A DNA stretch of 64,000 bases from Desulfomicrobium orale DSM 12838 (lineage in GTDB: Bacteria > Desulfobacterota > Desulfovibrionia > Desulfovibrionales > Desulfomicrobiaceae), in contig NZ_CP014230.1 in the NCBI RefSeq assembly GCF_001553625.1, positions 1,612,001-1,676,000 of the forward strand. Direction: 5' to 3'. Under the pieces are notes generated by a model, which worked only from the letters and a program-made list of their open reading frames with translations, searched no databases and was not told where the DNA came from. The stretch's first letter is position 1, and every line of letters starts with the position of its first letter. The position numbers and the translations under genes were made by a program. Shown here piece by piece: positions 27,644 through 37,599 of the stretch.

Positions 27644-29692
27644 ATGTCAATTAGGATAAAGATTGTTTTATTCTTTCTTACTGTCGTTATTTTTTCTGTT
27701 GCCGGACTTTTTATTCTGTTCTTAAATCAGCAGGAGATGCACTCGAAATATGTCTGGGAATTGAAAAACGACATCCTTCATCAGATTGAAAGCAATGCGG
27801 AAAAGGTGAATACATATTTTTCGTACAGTGAGAAGATAACTCTGGATCTTGCTTCTTCCGGAGAGCAGTTCCTGCGTGTAAATAAAAAATATAATGTCTC
27901 GGAAGAAGAAGTCCAGAACTTCCTTGTCACGCTTGTCGGACGCCATCCTTTCATATCTGGAGGAGGAATATGGTTTGAGCCATATGCTTTTTCACCCGAC
28001 AGAAAATATTACAGTGTTTTCTCCTATTGGGAAAATGGGAAGGTCAAGACGACTCTGGAGTACAATCTGCCCGAATTCGACTATCAGAATCAGGACTGGT
28101 ATCTCACCGGTCTGCCGAAGAACTGGGACAGAAGCGTCAAACGGGAAAAGAACATTTACTGGTCCGCACCATACAAGGATCCGGTCAGCGATGTCTCCAT
28201 GTTTTCTTTCATCGGTATCATGACCGGAGACGACCAGAAGATCATCGGCGTCTCCACGGTGGATGTCAGCCTGCAATATCTCGGCGATATTGTGTCGAAG
28301 ATCACTCCCACCCCTTCCTCGAAGTCTTTTTCCGTGGACAGAGAAGGACATATTCTGGCCTATCCGGCGGAGCCGAAGCGCGTTCTGAGCTCCGTGAGGG
28401 ATGTGCCCGAACTGGGGACGGTCATGGACGTTGCCGCTGGAGAATCCAAGATTTTTGAGGTCATGGAGAATGGCAGGGAATGGCTGATGTTTTATTCCCG
28501 CTCTGAAAACGGGGTCGGTCTCGGCGTCAGTGTGCCTGTGGACGAGCTGCTAGCCAGCGCCATGAAAATGAAACGGATGAGCCTCTGGGTCATGATCGGG
28601 CTGACCTCCGCGCTTCTTATTTTGGCTGTCATTGTTTTCTATGTGCAGGACAAGGTGGTCATCCGCCCGCTGAACAGGCTGGCCCATGCCGCCGCACGGG
28701 TGGCGGAAGGCCGTCTGGATATGCGGCTTACCGATTTTCAGCGTGATGAAATCGGAATGGTGGCCAAGGCCGTGGACGGCATGACCGTCAGCCTGAAGGG
28801 TATGATCACGGAAATCAGAGCGGGCGTGGACCAGCTGACCGCTTCTTCGGAGGCTTTGGCCGAAATTTCGGCACAGGTCTCCGGGGGAATCACCGTCGTG
28901 GCGGAGCGTACCGGCCAGGTGGCCGCCGCTACCGAAGAGATGAGCTCCAGCCAGAGTTCGGTGGCTGCGGCCATGGAGGAGGCGTCCATCAACGTGAACA
29001 CTGTGGCTGCGGCCACGGAGGAAATGAGCGCCACCATCGGGGAGATTGCGGCCAATTCCAGCAAGGCCCGGGAAATTACGAGACAGGCCGTGGAGCAGGC
29101 CAGGAGTTCTTCCGTACGCGTGCACGAGCTGGGCACGGCGGCCAATGAAATCAACAAGGTTACCGAGGCCATCACGGCCATTTCTTCGCAGACCAATCTG
29201 CTGGCCTTGAATGCCACCATCGAGGCCGCCCGCGCCGGAGAGGCCGGACGCGGATTCGCCGTGGTGGCCAACGAAATCAAAGAATTGGCCCAGCAGACGG
29301 CCCGGTCCACAGAGGAAATTCAGAACAAGATTCAGGATATCCAGCAGGCCACGCAGCTGGCCGTGGGTGAGATCGGCCAGATTTCCGGCATCGTGACAGA
29401 AGTGGACGGCATTGTTTCGACCATTGCCGCCGCGGTGGAAGAGCAGAGTGTGACCACCCGGGATATCGCCGGAAACGTGGGGCAGGCTTCTCTGGGTTTG
29501 ACCGAGGTCAATACCAATGTCAGCCGGAGTTCCGCCACTGCCCGTGAGATTGCTTCTGATGTGGCCGATGTCTCCGTAAAGGGTAATGAGATCCTTACGG
29601 CCAGCGAACAGGTGAAACTGAGCGCCGAGGATTTGGCGAAGACCGCCGAAAACCTCAAGGCTCTGGTTGCCCGGTTCAGGCTGGAGGCGTGA
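27644..29692 (+). CDS. Methyl-accepting chemotaxis protein with periplasmic dCache-like sensor
   Basis: The 682-residue receptor has a first TM helix ([21 protein letters not shown]) and a ~280-residue periplasmic domain. The domain has Cache-type features ([36 protein letters not shown]). A second TM helix ([22 protein letters not shown]), a HAMP domain ([22 protein letters not shown]) and a long helical signalling domain follow. The hairpin tip is [33 protein letters not shown]. The C-terminus is [10 protein letters not shown], with no CheR-binding pentapeptide. The ATG at 27644 has GGAG 7 bases upstream. The DNA for the first part of the sensor is AT-richer than its neighbours. The ligand is unknown. 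Confidence 0.93.
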   Translation: MSIRIKIVLFFLTVVIFSVAGLFILFLNQQEMHSKYVWELKNDILHQIESNAEKVNTYFSYSEKITLDLASSGEQFLRVNKKYNVSEEEVQNFLVTLVGRHPFISGGGIWFEPYAFSPDRKYYSVFSYWENGKVKTTLEYNLPEFDYQNQDWYLTGLPKNWDRSVKREKNIYWSAPYKDPVSDVSMFSFIGIMTGDDQKIIGVSTVDVSLQYLGDIVSKITPTPSSKSFSVDREGHILAYPAEPKRVLSSVRDVPELGTVMDVAAGESKIFEVMENGREWLMFYSRSENGVGLGVSVPVDELLASAMKMKRMSLWVMIGLTSALLILAVIVFYVQDKVVIRPLNRLAHAAARVAEGRLDMRLTDFQRDEIGMVAKAVDGMTVSLKGMITEIRAGVDQLTASSEALAEISAQVSGGITVVAERTGQVAAATEEMSSSQSSVAAAMEEASINVNTVAAATEEMSATIGEIAANSSKAREITRQAVEQARSSSVRVHELGTAANEINKVTEAITAISSQTNLLALNATIEAARAGEAGRGFAVVANEIKELAQQTARSTEEIQNKIQDIQQATQLAVGEIGQISGIVTEVDGIVSTIAAAVEEQSVTTRDIAGNVGQASLGLTEVNTNVSRSSATAREIASDVADVSVKGNEILTASEQVKLSAEDLAKTAENLKALVARFRLEA

Positions 29693-29752
29693 TCCGGCGG
29701 GTTACGGATTTACCCGGATTCAGTCGTGAATTCCGGAAGAAAAGGAGATTCC

Positions 29753-30205
29753 ATGACACAGCACGCTCAGGAGCGTAGCGGATCGTTTCAACTGGCCTGC
29801 TTTTACGTGGGGTCGGCCCTGTGCGGCATCGACATCAACGTGATTCAGGAAATGAACAAGCAGATGGCTATGACCAGAGTGCCCCAGGCCGCGCAGCATG
29901 TGCTGGGCATCATGAACCTGCGCGGCCGCATCGTGACCATCATCGATCTTGGCCGCAAACTGGGCCTTGCCCCGTCAAAGCGCACGGATACGAGCCGGAT
30001 TATTATCGTCAATTCCCGCGAGGAAAATATTGGTTTCCTGGTGGATCGCATCAGCGACGTGGTCACGGCCAAATGGGAGGAAGTGGAGCCCACGCCGTCC
30101 AATATCAAGGGCGTGAAGGGCGCGTATTTCCGGGGCGTGTGCAAGGCGGGCAGGGAGCTGGTTGCGATCCTGGATGTGGAAAAGGTGCTGGCCGAGGACG
30201 TGTGA
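29753..30205 (+). CDS. cheW: Chemotaxis adaptor CheW
   Basis: CheW couples receptors to CheA. The 150 residues match the family: FQLACFYVGSALCGIDINVIQEMNK, VLGIMNLRGRIVTIIDLGRKLGL, IGFLVDRISDVV and a final VKGAYFRGVC...LVAILDVEKVL. The ATG at 29753 has AAGGAG 5 bases upstream. It lies 60 bp after the receptor gene and 40 bp before cheB. Confidence 0.95.
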   Translation: MTQHAQERSGSFQLACFYVGSALCGIDINVIQEMNKQMAMTRVPQAAQHVLGIMNLRGRIVTIIDLGRKLGLAPSKRTDTSRIIIVNSREENIGFLVDRISDVVTAKWEEVEPTPSNIKGVKGAYFRGVCKAGRELVAILDVEKVLAEDV

Positions 30206-30245
30206 TGGCCGGAAGGATCCGGCGTACGAGAATAAGGATGGGCGC

Positions 30246-31322
30246 ATGAAGCTGCGGGTTCTGGTTGTGGACGATACCATCATGTATCGCAAGGTGGTGG
30301 GGGATATCCTGGCGGAAATCCCCGGCGTGGAAGTTGTGGGCACGGCCAACAACGGCAAGGTGGCCTTGAGCCGCATCGCGGCTCTGGAACCGGACCTCAT
30401 CACGCTGGACGTGGAAATGCCGGTCATGGACGGCCTGGAGACGCTGCGGGAGATAGAGAAGAGCTATCCCGATCTGGGTGTGATCATGCTGTCCACCCTG
30501 ACCAAGCGCGGCAGCGAAATCACCATGAAAGCCCTGGAGCTGGGCGCTTTCGACTTCATTGCCAAGCCCGATGCCGATGCCCGCCAGGAAAACGTCCAGA
30601 CGCTGAAAAACGCCCTGACGCCACGGGTGACCGCCTTTGCCAGACGCCGGGAGCTTAAGACCCTTCTGAAACAGAAGCTGCGCCAGGGCGGAGCCACTCC
30701 GCCTCCTCTTTCGCCGCCTGCTCCGGGTCCGGGTGTGCCCCGGCGTGTGGGCAAATCCAGGGCCGTGGCCATAGGCATTTCCACGGGTGGTCCCAACGCG
30801 CTGGCCCGCATGCTGCCCAGATTGCCCAAACTCGGAGTGCCCATTTTTCTGGTGCAGCACATGCCCCCGCTCTTCACCAAGTCTCTGGCGGAGAGTCTGG
30901 ACAGCAAGTGCCAGTATGAGGTGCGTGAGGCTTCGGACAATGAGACGGTGCGTCCCGACGTGGTCTATATTGCGCCGGGGGGCAGGCAGATGCGGGTAGC
31001 CGCCGGACCGGGGGGAACCAAGATCATCCAGATCACCGACGATCCGCCTGAAAACAACTGCCGGCCATCCGTGGACTACCTGTTCCGTTCCGTGGCCAAG
31101 GAATACGGGGCGCAGACCACCGGGGTGATCATGACCGGCATGGGCGGCGACGGCACCTTGGGGCTCAAGGCCCTGAAGGGCTTTGGCGCGGTGACGGTGG
31201 GGCAGGACGCGGAATCCTGCGTGGTTTACGGCATGCCCAAAACCGCCTTCGAAGCGGGTGTGGTGGACGTGGTGGCGCCTCTGGACGGGATTGCCCAGGA
31301 GATTGTCCGCACGGTGAAATAG
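30246..31322 (+). CDS. cheB: Protein-glutamate methylesterase/glutaminase CheB
   Basis: CheB demethylates or deamidates receptor glutamate/glutamine residues when phosphorylated. The 358 residues have an N-terminal receiver (VLVVDDTIMY; D55 in LITLDVEMPVMDG; KP at the usual position in IAKPDAD) and a C-terminal esterase. The catalytic motifs are GISTGGPNAL (Ser), VQHMPPLFTKSLA (His) and MTGMGGDGTLGLKAL (Asp). The ATG at 30246 has AAGGA upstream. It is adjacent to cheW and cheR. Confidence 0.96.
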   Translation: MKLRVLVVDDTIMYRKVVGDILAEIPGVEVVGTANNGKVALSRIAALEPDLITLDVEMPVMDGLETLREIEKSYPDLGVIMLSTLTKRGSEITMKALELGAFDFIAKPDADARQENVQTLKNALTPRVTAFARRRELKTLLKQKLRQGGATPPPLSPPAPGPGVPRRVGKSRAVAIGISTGGPNALARMLPRLPKLGVPIFLVQHMPPLFTKSLAESLDSKCQYEVREASDNETVRPDVVYIAPGGRQMRVAAGPGGTKIIQITDDPPENNCRPSVDYLFRSVAKEYGAQTTGVIMTGMGGDGTLGLKALKGFGAVTVGQDAESCVVYGMPKTAFEAGVVDVVAPLDGIAQEIVRTVK

Positions 31323-31380
31323 CCATGCGGAATCCAAGGCGGCGGTTTTTGTTGATGGAATCAGGTGGGCTGAAGCGTCT

Positions 31381-32520
31381 ATGAGTATCACGGCGGACGA
31401 ATTGCGGGCTCTGACCCGGTATATCTACTCCATTTCCGGAGTGGCCCTGGATGCGAGCAAGGCCTATCTGGTGGAGACGCGCCTCAAACCCATGGTGCAG
31501 CAGTATGCCTGCGCGTCGTACATGGATCTTTACACCAGAGCCAAGGCCGACCGCAGCGGCGCCATGGAAAAGGAAATCATAAGCGCCATCACCACCAACG
31601 AAACCCTGTTTTTCCGTGACGCCTCGCCCTTTGAGGTGTTCAAGCATAAAATCATCCCCGATCTGGTGGATGCGCGTTCAAAGAGAGGAGCACGGCGTGT
31701 TCCCATCCGCATTTGGAGCGCGGCCTGTTCCACCGGCCAGGAAATTTACAGCATCGCCATCGCCCTGCGGGAAACTTTGGGGAATCTGGATAATTTCGAC
31801 ATTTCCCTGCTGGGCACGGATATTTCCGACGATGCCCTGGCCAAGGCCAGCCTTGGCCATTACAACAAGTTCGAGATCGAGCGCGGCCTGCCTCCGCAGA
31901 CTCTGCACCGTTATTTCGTCCCACTGGAAAACGGATGGAAGATCCGCGACGAGATCAGGGGCATGGCCACGTTCAAAAAGTTCAATCTGATGAAGCCGTT
32001 TGCCGGATTGGGCAAGTTCGACGTGATTTTCTGTCGCAATGTGGCCATATACTTCACTCCGGCCGACAAGAAGGCTGTCTTTGAAAAGATTGCCGGAGCG
32101 CTGGAGCCGGACGGTGCGCTCATCATCGGATCCACGGAATCCCTGACAGGCGTGACCGCCATGTACGAGCCCAGGCGTTATCTGCGTTCCGTATTCTATC
32201 AGCCCGTGTCCGGAGCCGCTTCCGCCGCGCCGATCAAGGCCGCTTCTGTCCCGCCCGCCCCGCCCGTTCAGCGGTCTGTTTCTCTGACGTCTCGTCCGGC
32301 CAGTGCCGCGCCCGCCCCGCCTCCACGCCCGTCCGTTGTTGCGGCCCCGCCTTTGCCCTCACATCCGGAACCGCCTCTTCCGGTGGATACGCCGCCCACA
32401 CCGCAACCCGTGGAACCCGCGGTGGAACATCCCGCCACAGAGTTTCCTGTTTCGTCTCCTCCCCCCCGCGCCCCATTTTGCGCGCCGCTCCTCGTGTTGT
32501 GGGAGATAAATCCGCGCTGA
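31381..32520 (+). CDS. cheR: Chemotaxis methyltransferase CheR with Pro-rich tail (probable 3' frameshift)
   Basis: CheR methylates receptor glutamates using S-adenosylmethionine. The N-terminal helical part has TTNETLFFRDASPF, the SAM-binding part WSAACSTGQEIYSIAI and GTDISDDAL, and then FDVIFCRNVAIYFTP and IIGSTESL. About 100 residues of Pro/Ala-rich linker follow. The written frame ends FCAPLLVLWEINPR at 32520. A run of seven C lies at 32461-32467. One more C would instead give a tail ending SALKRMLLEKKQRLGK with a stop at 32559-32561 (393 residues), which looks more natural. The core enzyme is unaffected. Confidence 0.9.
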   Translation: MSITADELRALTRYIYSISGVALDASKAYLVETRLKPMVQQYACASYMDLYTRAKADRSGAMEKEIISAITTNETLFFRDASPFEVFKHKIIPDLVDARSKRGARRVPIRIWSAACSTGQEIYSIAIALRETLGNLDNFDISLLGTDISDDALAKASLGHYNKFEIERGLPPQTLHRYFVPLENGWKIRDEIRGMATFKKFNLMKPFAGLGKFDVIFCRNVAIYFTPADKKAVFEKIAGALEPDGALIIGSTESLTGVTAMYEPRRYLRSVFYQPVSGAASAAPIKAASVPPAPPVQRSVSLTSRPASAAPAPPPRPSVVAAPPLPSHPEPPLPVDTPPTPQPVEPAVEHPATEFPVSSPPPRAPFCAPLLVLWEINPR

Positions 32521-32750
32521 AGCGGATGCTGCTGGAAAAAAAGCAGCGCCTGGGCAAGTAGCCTTCTCCCGTCTCCATCTGATGGAATCTGCATCCGTGC
32601 GGATTCTCCCGGGCTCATATTGCACGTTGCCGAAAGGGCCGCGCGGGTTTTATTGCGTCCCCTGCGGCGCCAAGCCGTGAAATGAATGGCCGGACGCCGT
32701 TATGCACGTGCATCCGCATGCCTCAATTTCCATCTCTTCTGGAGCTTCTC

Positions 32751-33584
32751 ATGCCGTTATTCTGGGTTCCCGCCATTTCCGGTGTGACGGAAGAGTTTTC
32801 GCCGGAATGCCCCGGAGCGTCCGTTCTGCTGGGTGCGGAGGGCGGTCTTGGTGATGCTCTCTCCACGCATAATCTCCACCTGTGCGGCCCATGTTCGTCG
32901 GTGCTGGACGTGGCCATGCATCTGGCCCAAAGCGGACGCCTTATGGTCTGGGATTCCGTACTGGCGTCCTCGCAATGGGCCGGACGCGGGCAGTTGCGGC
33001 GGTCCTGGATTTCCGAGCCGGGCAACCTTTTCACGGCCTGGCGTCTGCCCGTACCGCCTCCGGCATGGGGAGGGCTTTTGTCCGTGCTCGCGGGCTGGGT
33101 TTTGTGCACGGCCCTGCGGGAAGGGGGAGTGGAGGCGCAGGTCAAATGGCCCAACGATATTCTGGTGGCGGGCCGCAAGGTGGGCGGCATCCTTCTGGAA
33201 GAGCGGGAAGACATTCTGCTGGCCGGGGTGGGGCTGAATCTGGTTTCGCATCCGGAAGAGCGGGACCTGCGGAAAGACCGGGCCTGCCCGGCCGGGGCAC
33301 TGACGGATCTCTGGCCCGGAGAACCGCTTTTCCGGCGTTGGTTGCGGCTTGTGAACTCCGCTCAACTTCGTTACCGTGCCGCACTTTCAGAATCGACTCC
33401 CGCGGAATTTTCCCGCTCGATCGAGCCCATGCTGGCTTACCTCGGCACGGCGGTCCATGTCGGGGACCACCGGTCGCTGGTGCGCGGGCTGTACATGGGG
33501 CTGTGTCCGGACGGAGGAATTGTCCTGCGCACGGACGAGGGCGAGCGGGTGCTGCACTCCGGCTCCCTCGGACCGGAGGAGTGA
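32751..33584 (+). CDS. birA: Biotin-[acetyl-CoA-carboxylase] ligase, no HTH domain
   Basis: BirA makes biotinyl-AMP and attaches biotin to a Lys of the carboxyl carrier domain. The 277 residues contain the biotin-AMP loop in degenerate form (SQWAGRGQLRRSW), KWPNDILVAGRKVGGILLE and a C-terminal SH3-like domain. There is no N-terminal winged helix, so it is not a bio-operon repressor. GGAG lies 6 bases before the ATG at 32751; an earlier ATG at 32682 has none. It sits 176 bp upstream of the pyruvate carboxylase gene, its likely substrate. Confidence 0.9.
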   Translation: MPLFWVPAISGVTEEFSPECPGASVLLGAEGGLGDALSTHNLHLCGPCSSVLDVAMHLAQSGRLMVWDSVLASSQWAGRGQLRRSWISEPGNLFTAWRLPVPPPAWGGLLSVLAGWVLCTALREGGVEAQVKWPNDILVAGRKVGGILLEEREDILLAGVGLNLVSHPEERDLRKDRACPAGALTDLWPGEPLFRRWLRLVNSAQLRYRAALSESTPAEFSRSIEPMLAYLGTAVHVGDHRSLVRGLYMGLCPDGGIVLRTDEGERVLHSGSLGPEE

Positions 33585-33760
33585 CCGGGTGCGGCGGGCT
33601 GCTGAAAACATCTTTTTTCGGAGGCTGCTTAGAAGATTATACTGGCCGGGACGGAAAAATTCAGAACCGACGCGTGACCAGGAGGATGCGGGATGCTGGA
33701 TTTTTCCGAACGGTACGGCCGGGAGATTCGAGCGAGCCTCGTAACGTTCAGGAGAGACAC

Positions 33761-36700
33761 ATGTCGCTTGTTCCCCGCAGTTTCGAGGAAGTGGCCCGGG
33801 AAATCCGGGGCAGGAAAATTCTTGTGGCCAATCGGGGCATTCCCGCCAGGCGCATCGTCCGTTCCATCAAGGAGGTTTTTCAGGCTATCCCCCTGATCAC
33901 GGCCACGGACGTGGACAAGACCGCTCCTTTCACCTCCGGCGCTCAGGAGCTGCTCCACCTCGGGGAAAACCCGCGGGCTTATCTGGATATCGACAAGATC
34001 ATCTCCATGGCCAAGTCCCGGGGCGTGGCGGCCATCCATCCCGGCTGGGGCTTCGCCTCCGAGGACGACAGCTTTCCGTCCAAATGTGCCGAAGCGGGCA
34101 TGCTCTTCATCGGGCCGACATCCGAGGCCATGCGCCTTCTGGGCAACAAGGTGCAGGTCCGGGCCCTGGCCCAGAAGCTGGGTATCCCCGTGGTGCCGGG
34201 CTCCGAAGGAGCGGTTTCCTTGGAAGAGGCCAGAAAGGTGGCCCGGGAAATCGGCCTGCCGGTCATGCTCAAGGCCGAAGGCGGCGGGGGCGGCCGCGGC
34301 ATCTACGAGGTATTCAGCGAGAACCAGCTGGCCGACGCCTTTGTGAAGGCTTCCACCCTGGCCCAGGCTTCCTTCGGTAATCCGCGTCTCTATGTGGAAC
34401 GCCTGCTGACTTCGGTCCGGCACATCGAAATCCAGGTCATCACGGACAAGTACGGCAATGTCTTCGCCTTTGACGAGCGGGACTGCACGGTGCAGCGCAA
34501 CCACCAGAAACTGGTGGAGATAACGCCTTCGCCGTGGCCGGGCATGACGGAAGAGCTGCGCGAGCGCCTGAAGGACTACGCCCGGCAGCTGGTCAGCGCC
34601 GTGAACTACTATTCCCTGTGCACGGTGGAGTTTCTGGTGGATGGCCAGGGCCGGCCGTATCTGATCGAGGTCAACACCAGATTGCAGGTGGAGCACGGCA
34701 TCACCGAATGCCGCTACGGGATCGACTTGGTGGAAGAGCAGATCGCCGTGGCCTTCGGAGCGAAGCTGCGTCTGTGCGAGGAAAATTGCGGCCCCCAGCG
34801 GCATGCTCTGCAGGTGCGCATCAACTGCGAGGACCCGCAGCACGGGTTCGCGCCCAACGCGGGCCGCATCACCAGGTACATGTCCCCGGGCGGTCCGGGC
34901 GTGCGCGTGGACTCCTGTGTGTGCGGCGGCTATGAATTTCCGCCCCAGTACGATTCGGCGGCTTCCCTGCTCATCGCTTACGGCACGCAGTGGGACAAGG
35001 TGCTCGGGATCATGGACCGGGCCCTTGGCGAATATATTGTCGGCGGCATCAAGACCACCATTCCCTTCCATCGCCAGATCATCCGGCATCCGCGTTTTCG
35101 CTCGGGCGACTACGACACCAAGTTCGTGGCCAACACGCCCGAGCTGCTGGTATACATGGACAAGGAGTCCGAGGCCGTGCGCCTGTCCCGGCTGGTGGCC
35201 GAGATTTCCGCCCACGGGTACAATCCCTATATCAAACTCGGGGAATACCGGACCAGGGAAGGCAAGCGCATGGACCCTTTCAGGCCGTCGCTGCCTTCCA
35301 TCGAGCCGGAATATTACGACTACCCCTATCCGCGCGGCGACCGGGACGCCATCTTGGACTTTGTCCGTGATTCGGGAACCGTGCATTTCTCCGACACCAC
35401 CACCCGCGACATCACGCAGTCCAACTCCGGCAACCGCTTCCGACTGGCCGAGGACCGGATCATCGGTCCCTATCTGGACAACTGCGGCTTCTTCTCTCTG
35501 GAAAACGGCGGCGGCGCGCACTTCCACGTGGCCATGCTGGCCAATATGACCTACCCCTTTTCCGAGGCGCGGGAATGGAACGAATTCGCGCCCAAGACGT
35601 TGAAGCAGCTGCTTATCCGCTCCACCAACGTGCTGGGCTACAGGCCCGTGCCGGGGAACGTCATGCGCCGCACGGGAGAAATGATCTGCGAGCATTACGA
35701 CGTCATCCGCTGCTTTGATTTCCTGAATCACATCGAAAACATGCGCCCCTTCGCCGAAGTGGCTCTGAATTCCCGCAAAAACATCTGGGAGCCGGCCATC
35801 TCCCTGTCCTGGGCAGACGGATTCACGGTGGAGCACTATCTGGGCGTGGTGCAGGAGATCGTGGACATGAATGCCCGGATTCTGGGCTGTTCCGCAAAGG
35901 AAGCGGAGAAAAAATTCATCCTCGGTCTGAAGGACATGGCCGGAGTCTGCCCGCCGGTTTTCATGGCGGAGCTGGTTTCGGCCATCCGCAAGACCCATCC
36001 CGACCTGGTTCTGCATTACCACCGCCATTACACCGACGGCCTTTTCGTGCCCGCCGTGGCCGCCGCGGCCAAGGCCGGAGCGCATATCCTCGACACGGCC
36101 ATCGGCGCGTCCGTGCGCTGGTACGGCCAGGGCGAGGTGCTGTCCACGGCGGCGTACATCGAGGAACTGGGCCTTAAAACCAGTCTCAACAAGGAAATGA
36201 TCCGCAGCGCGGGCTTCGTTCTGAAGCAGATCATGCCCTATTACGACCGCTACACAGCTCCGTATTTCCAGGGCATCGACTACGACGCCATCGAGCACGG
36301 CATGCCCGGCGGGGCCACTTCATCCTCCCAGGAAGGAGCCCTGAAACAGGGATACATCCATCTTCTGCCCTACATGCTCAAGTTTCTGGCGGGCATCCGC
36401 AAGATCGTGCGTTACCACGACGTCACGCCGGGCTCCCAGATCACCTGGAACACGGCTTTTCTGGCCATCACCGGGGCGTACAAGCGGGGCGGCCGCAGGG
36501 GCGTGCGCAGGCTTCTGGCCGTGCTGGAACAGGTCATATCGAAGCCCGAAGAAGCGCTCAGCGCCACTGTCAGGACCGAGCGGCTCAAAATCTATCAGGA
36601 CGCCAACGACGCGTTCCGCGATCTGCTGCTGGGCAGGTTTGGCCGCCTGCCCTTGGGTTTTCCGCCGGACTGGGTGTACGAGTCGGCCTTCGGCCCGGAT

Positions 36701-37450
36701 TATGAGGACGCCATTGCCCGGCGGACGGAGGAATCGCCTCTCGCGCTGCTGCAGGACGTCGATGTGGACAAGGAGCTGGCGGATCTGGAGGAACATATCG
36801 GCCGGGCTCCCACGGAAGAGGAACTGCTCATGTATCTGAGTCAGCCAGGCGATGCCCTGAATACCATCCGCTTCGTGGGCAGATACGGGGACTGCAACCG
36901 CCTGCCGCTGCACGTCTGGTTCGAGGGGCTGAAGAGCGGCGACGAGATCATGTTCAAGGACAGCCAGGGCCGGCATCATGTGCTCTCTGTCAAGCATGTG
37001 TCCCGTCCGGACGATCATGGCATGAGCCTTGTCTCCTATACGCTCGATTCGGAGTCCTTTTCCATCCAGGTCAAGGTGGCCGAGGCCCTGGGCCGGGATG
37101 ACGCCGGAACGGAAATGGCCGATCCGGGAAATCCCTATCAGGTGGGGTCGCCTTCCGGCGGCGATCTGTGGGTCATGCATGTCAAGCCCGGGGATATGGT
37201 CCGAAAGGGCGAGGAGCTCTTCAATATTTCCATCATGAAGCAGGAAAAGTCCGTCGTGTCTCCGGTGGAGGGCATGGTCGAGCGGGTGCTCAAGTTCGCG
37301 GACTATCAGGAAGACAGGAAGATGGTTCCGGTCAAGGAAGGGGAACTGCTGGTCCAGCTCATGCCCGCGCCCCGGAAATGTCCGACCTGCCAGACTCCGG
37401 TCACCCGGGAAGAATACAGGTTCTGCCCGGCCTGCGGCCAGAAAGTGTAG
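33761..37450 (+). CDS. pyc: Pyruvate carboxylase, divergent, with C-terminal zinc ribbon
   Basis: Pyruvate carboxylase turns pyruvate, bicarbonate and ATP into oxaloacetate. The 1,229 residues have, in order, a biotin carboxylase domain (ILVANRGIPARRIVRSIKE, AIHPGWGFASED, MLKAEGGGGGRGI, EVNTRLQVEHGITE), a carboxyltransferase domain (FSDTTTRDITQSNSGNRF, GLKDMAGVCPP) and a biotinyl domain. The biotin-acceptor segment reads ISIMKQEKSVVSP; the usual motif is AMKM, so this is atypical. After it the protein has a Cys4 zinc ribbon (CPTCQTP, then FCPACGQKV), not found in standard enzymes. The ATG at 33761 follows GGAGA. It is flanked by birA and the PEP-synthase-like gene, an order I recall from Desulfovibrio genomes. 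Confidence 0.88.
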   Translation: MSLVPRSFEEVAREIRGRKILVANRGIPARRIVRSIKEVFQAIPLITATDVDKTAPFTSGAQELLHLGENPRAYLDIDKIISMAKSRGVAAIHPGWGFASEDDSFPSKCAEAGMLFIGPTSEAMRLLGNKVQVRALAQKLGIPVVPGSEGAVSLEEARKVAREIGLPVMLKAEGGGGGRGIYEVFSENQLADAFVKASTLAQASFGNPRLYVERLLTSVRHIEIQVITDKYGNVFAFDERDCTVQRNHQKLVEITPSPWPGMTEELRERLKDYARQLVSAVNYYSLCTVEFLVDGQGRPYLIEVNTRLQVEHGITECRYGIDLVEEQIAVAFGAKLRLCEENCGPQRHALQVRINCEDPQHGFAPNAGRITRYMSPGGPGVRVDSCVCGGYEFPPQYDSAASLLIAYGTQWDKVLGIMDRALGEYIVGGIKTTIPFHRQIIRHPRFRSGDYDTKFVANTPELLVYMDKESEAVRLSRLVAEISAHGYNPYIKLGEYRTREGKRMDPFRPSLPSIEPEYYDYPYPRGDRDAILDFVRDSGTVHFSDTTTRDITQSNSGNRFRLAEDRIIGPYLDNCGFFSLENGGGAHFHVAMLANMTYPFSEAREWNEFAPKTLKQLLIRSTNVLGYRPVPGNVMRRTGEMICEHYDVIRCFDFLNHIENMRPFAEVALNSRKNIWEPAISLSWADGFTVEHYLGVVQEIVDMNARILGCSAKEAEKKFILGLKDMAGVCPPVFMAELVSAIRKTHPDLVLHYHRHYTDGLFVPAVAAAAKAGAHILDTAIGASVRWYGQGEVLSTAAYIEELGLKTSLNKEMIRSAGFVLKQIMPYYDRYTAPYFQGIDYDAIEHGMPGGATSSSQEGALKQGYIHLLPYMLKFLAGIRKIVRYHDVTPGSQITWNTAFLAITGAYKRGGRRGVRRLLAVLEQVISKPEEALSATVRTERLKIYQDANDAFRDLLLGRFGRLPLGFPPDWVYESAFGPDYEDAIARRTEESPLALLQDVDVDKELADLEEHIGRAPTEEELLMYLSQPGDALNTIRFVGRYGDCNRLPLHVWFEGLKSGDEIMFKDSQGRHHVLSVKHVSRPDDHGMSLVSYTLDSESFSIQVKVAEALGRDDAGTEMADPGNPYQVGSPSGGDLWVMHVKPGDMVRKGEELFNISIMKQEKSVVSPVEGMVERVLKFADYQEDRKMVPVKEGELLVQLMPAPRKCPTCQTPVTREEYRFCPACGQKV

Positions 37451-37599
37451 GAGGCGGTTTCAGTTTTCATGTTGTCAACCATTGTGGCCCGGCACTTTTT
37501 CGTGTCATAAGAGAAACGCGATGTTGATTGGGAGATCGCGTCCGATTTCCCGGAATGATCCATCTGGATTCCGATATGCGCACGACAGAGGAGGAAAAA

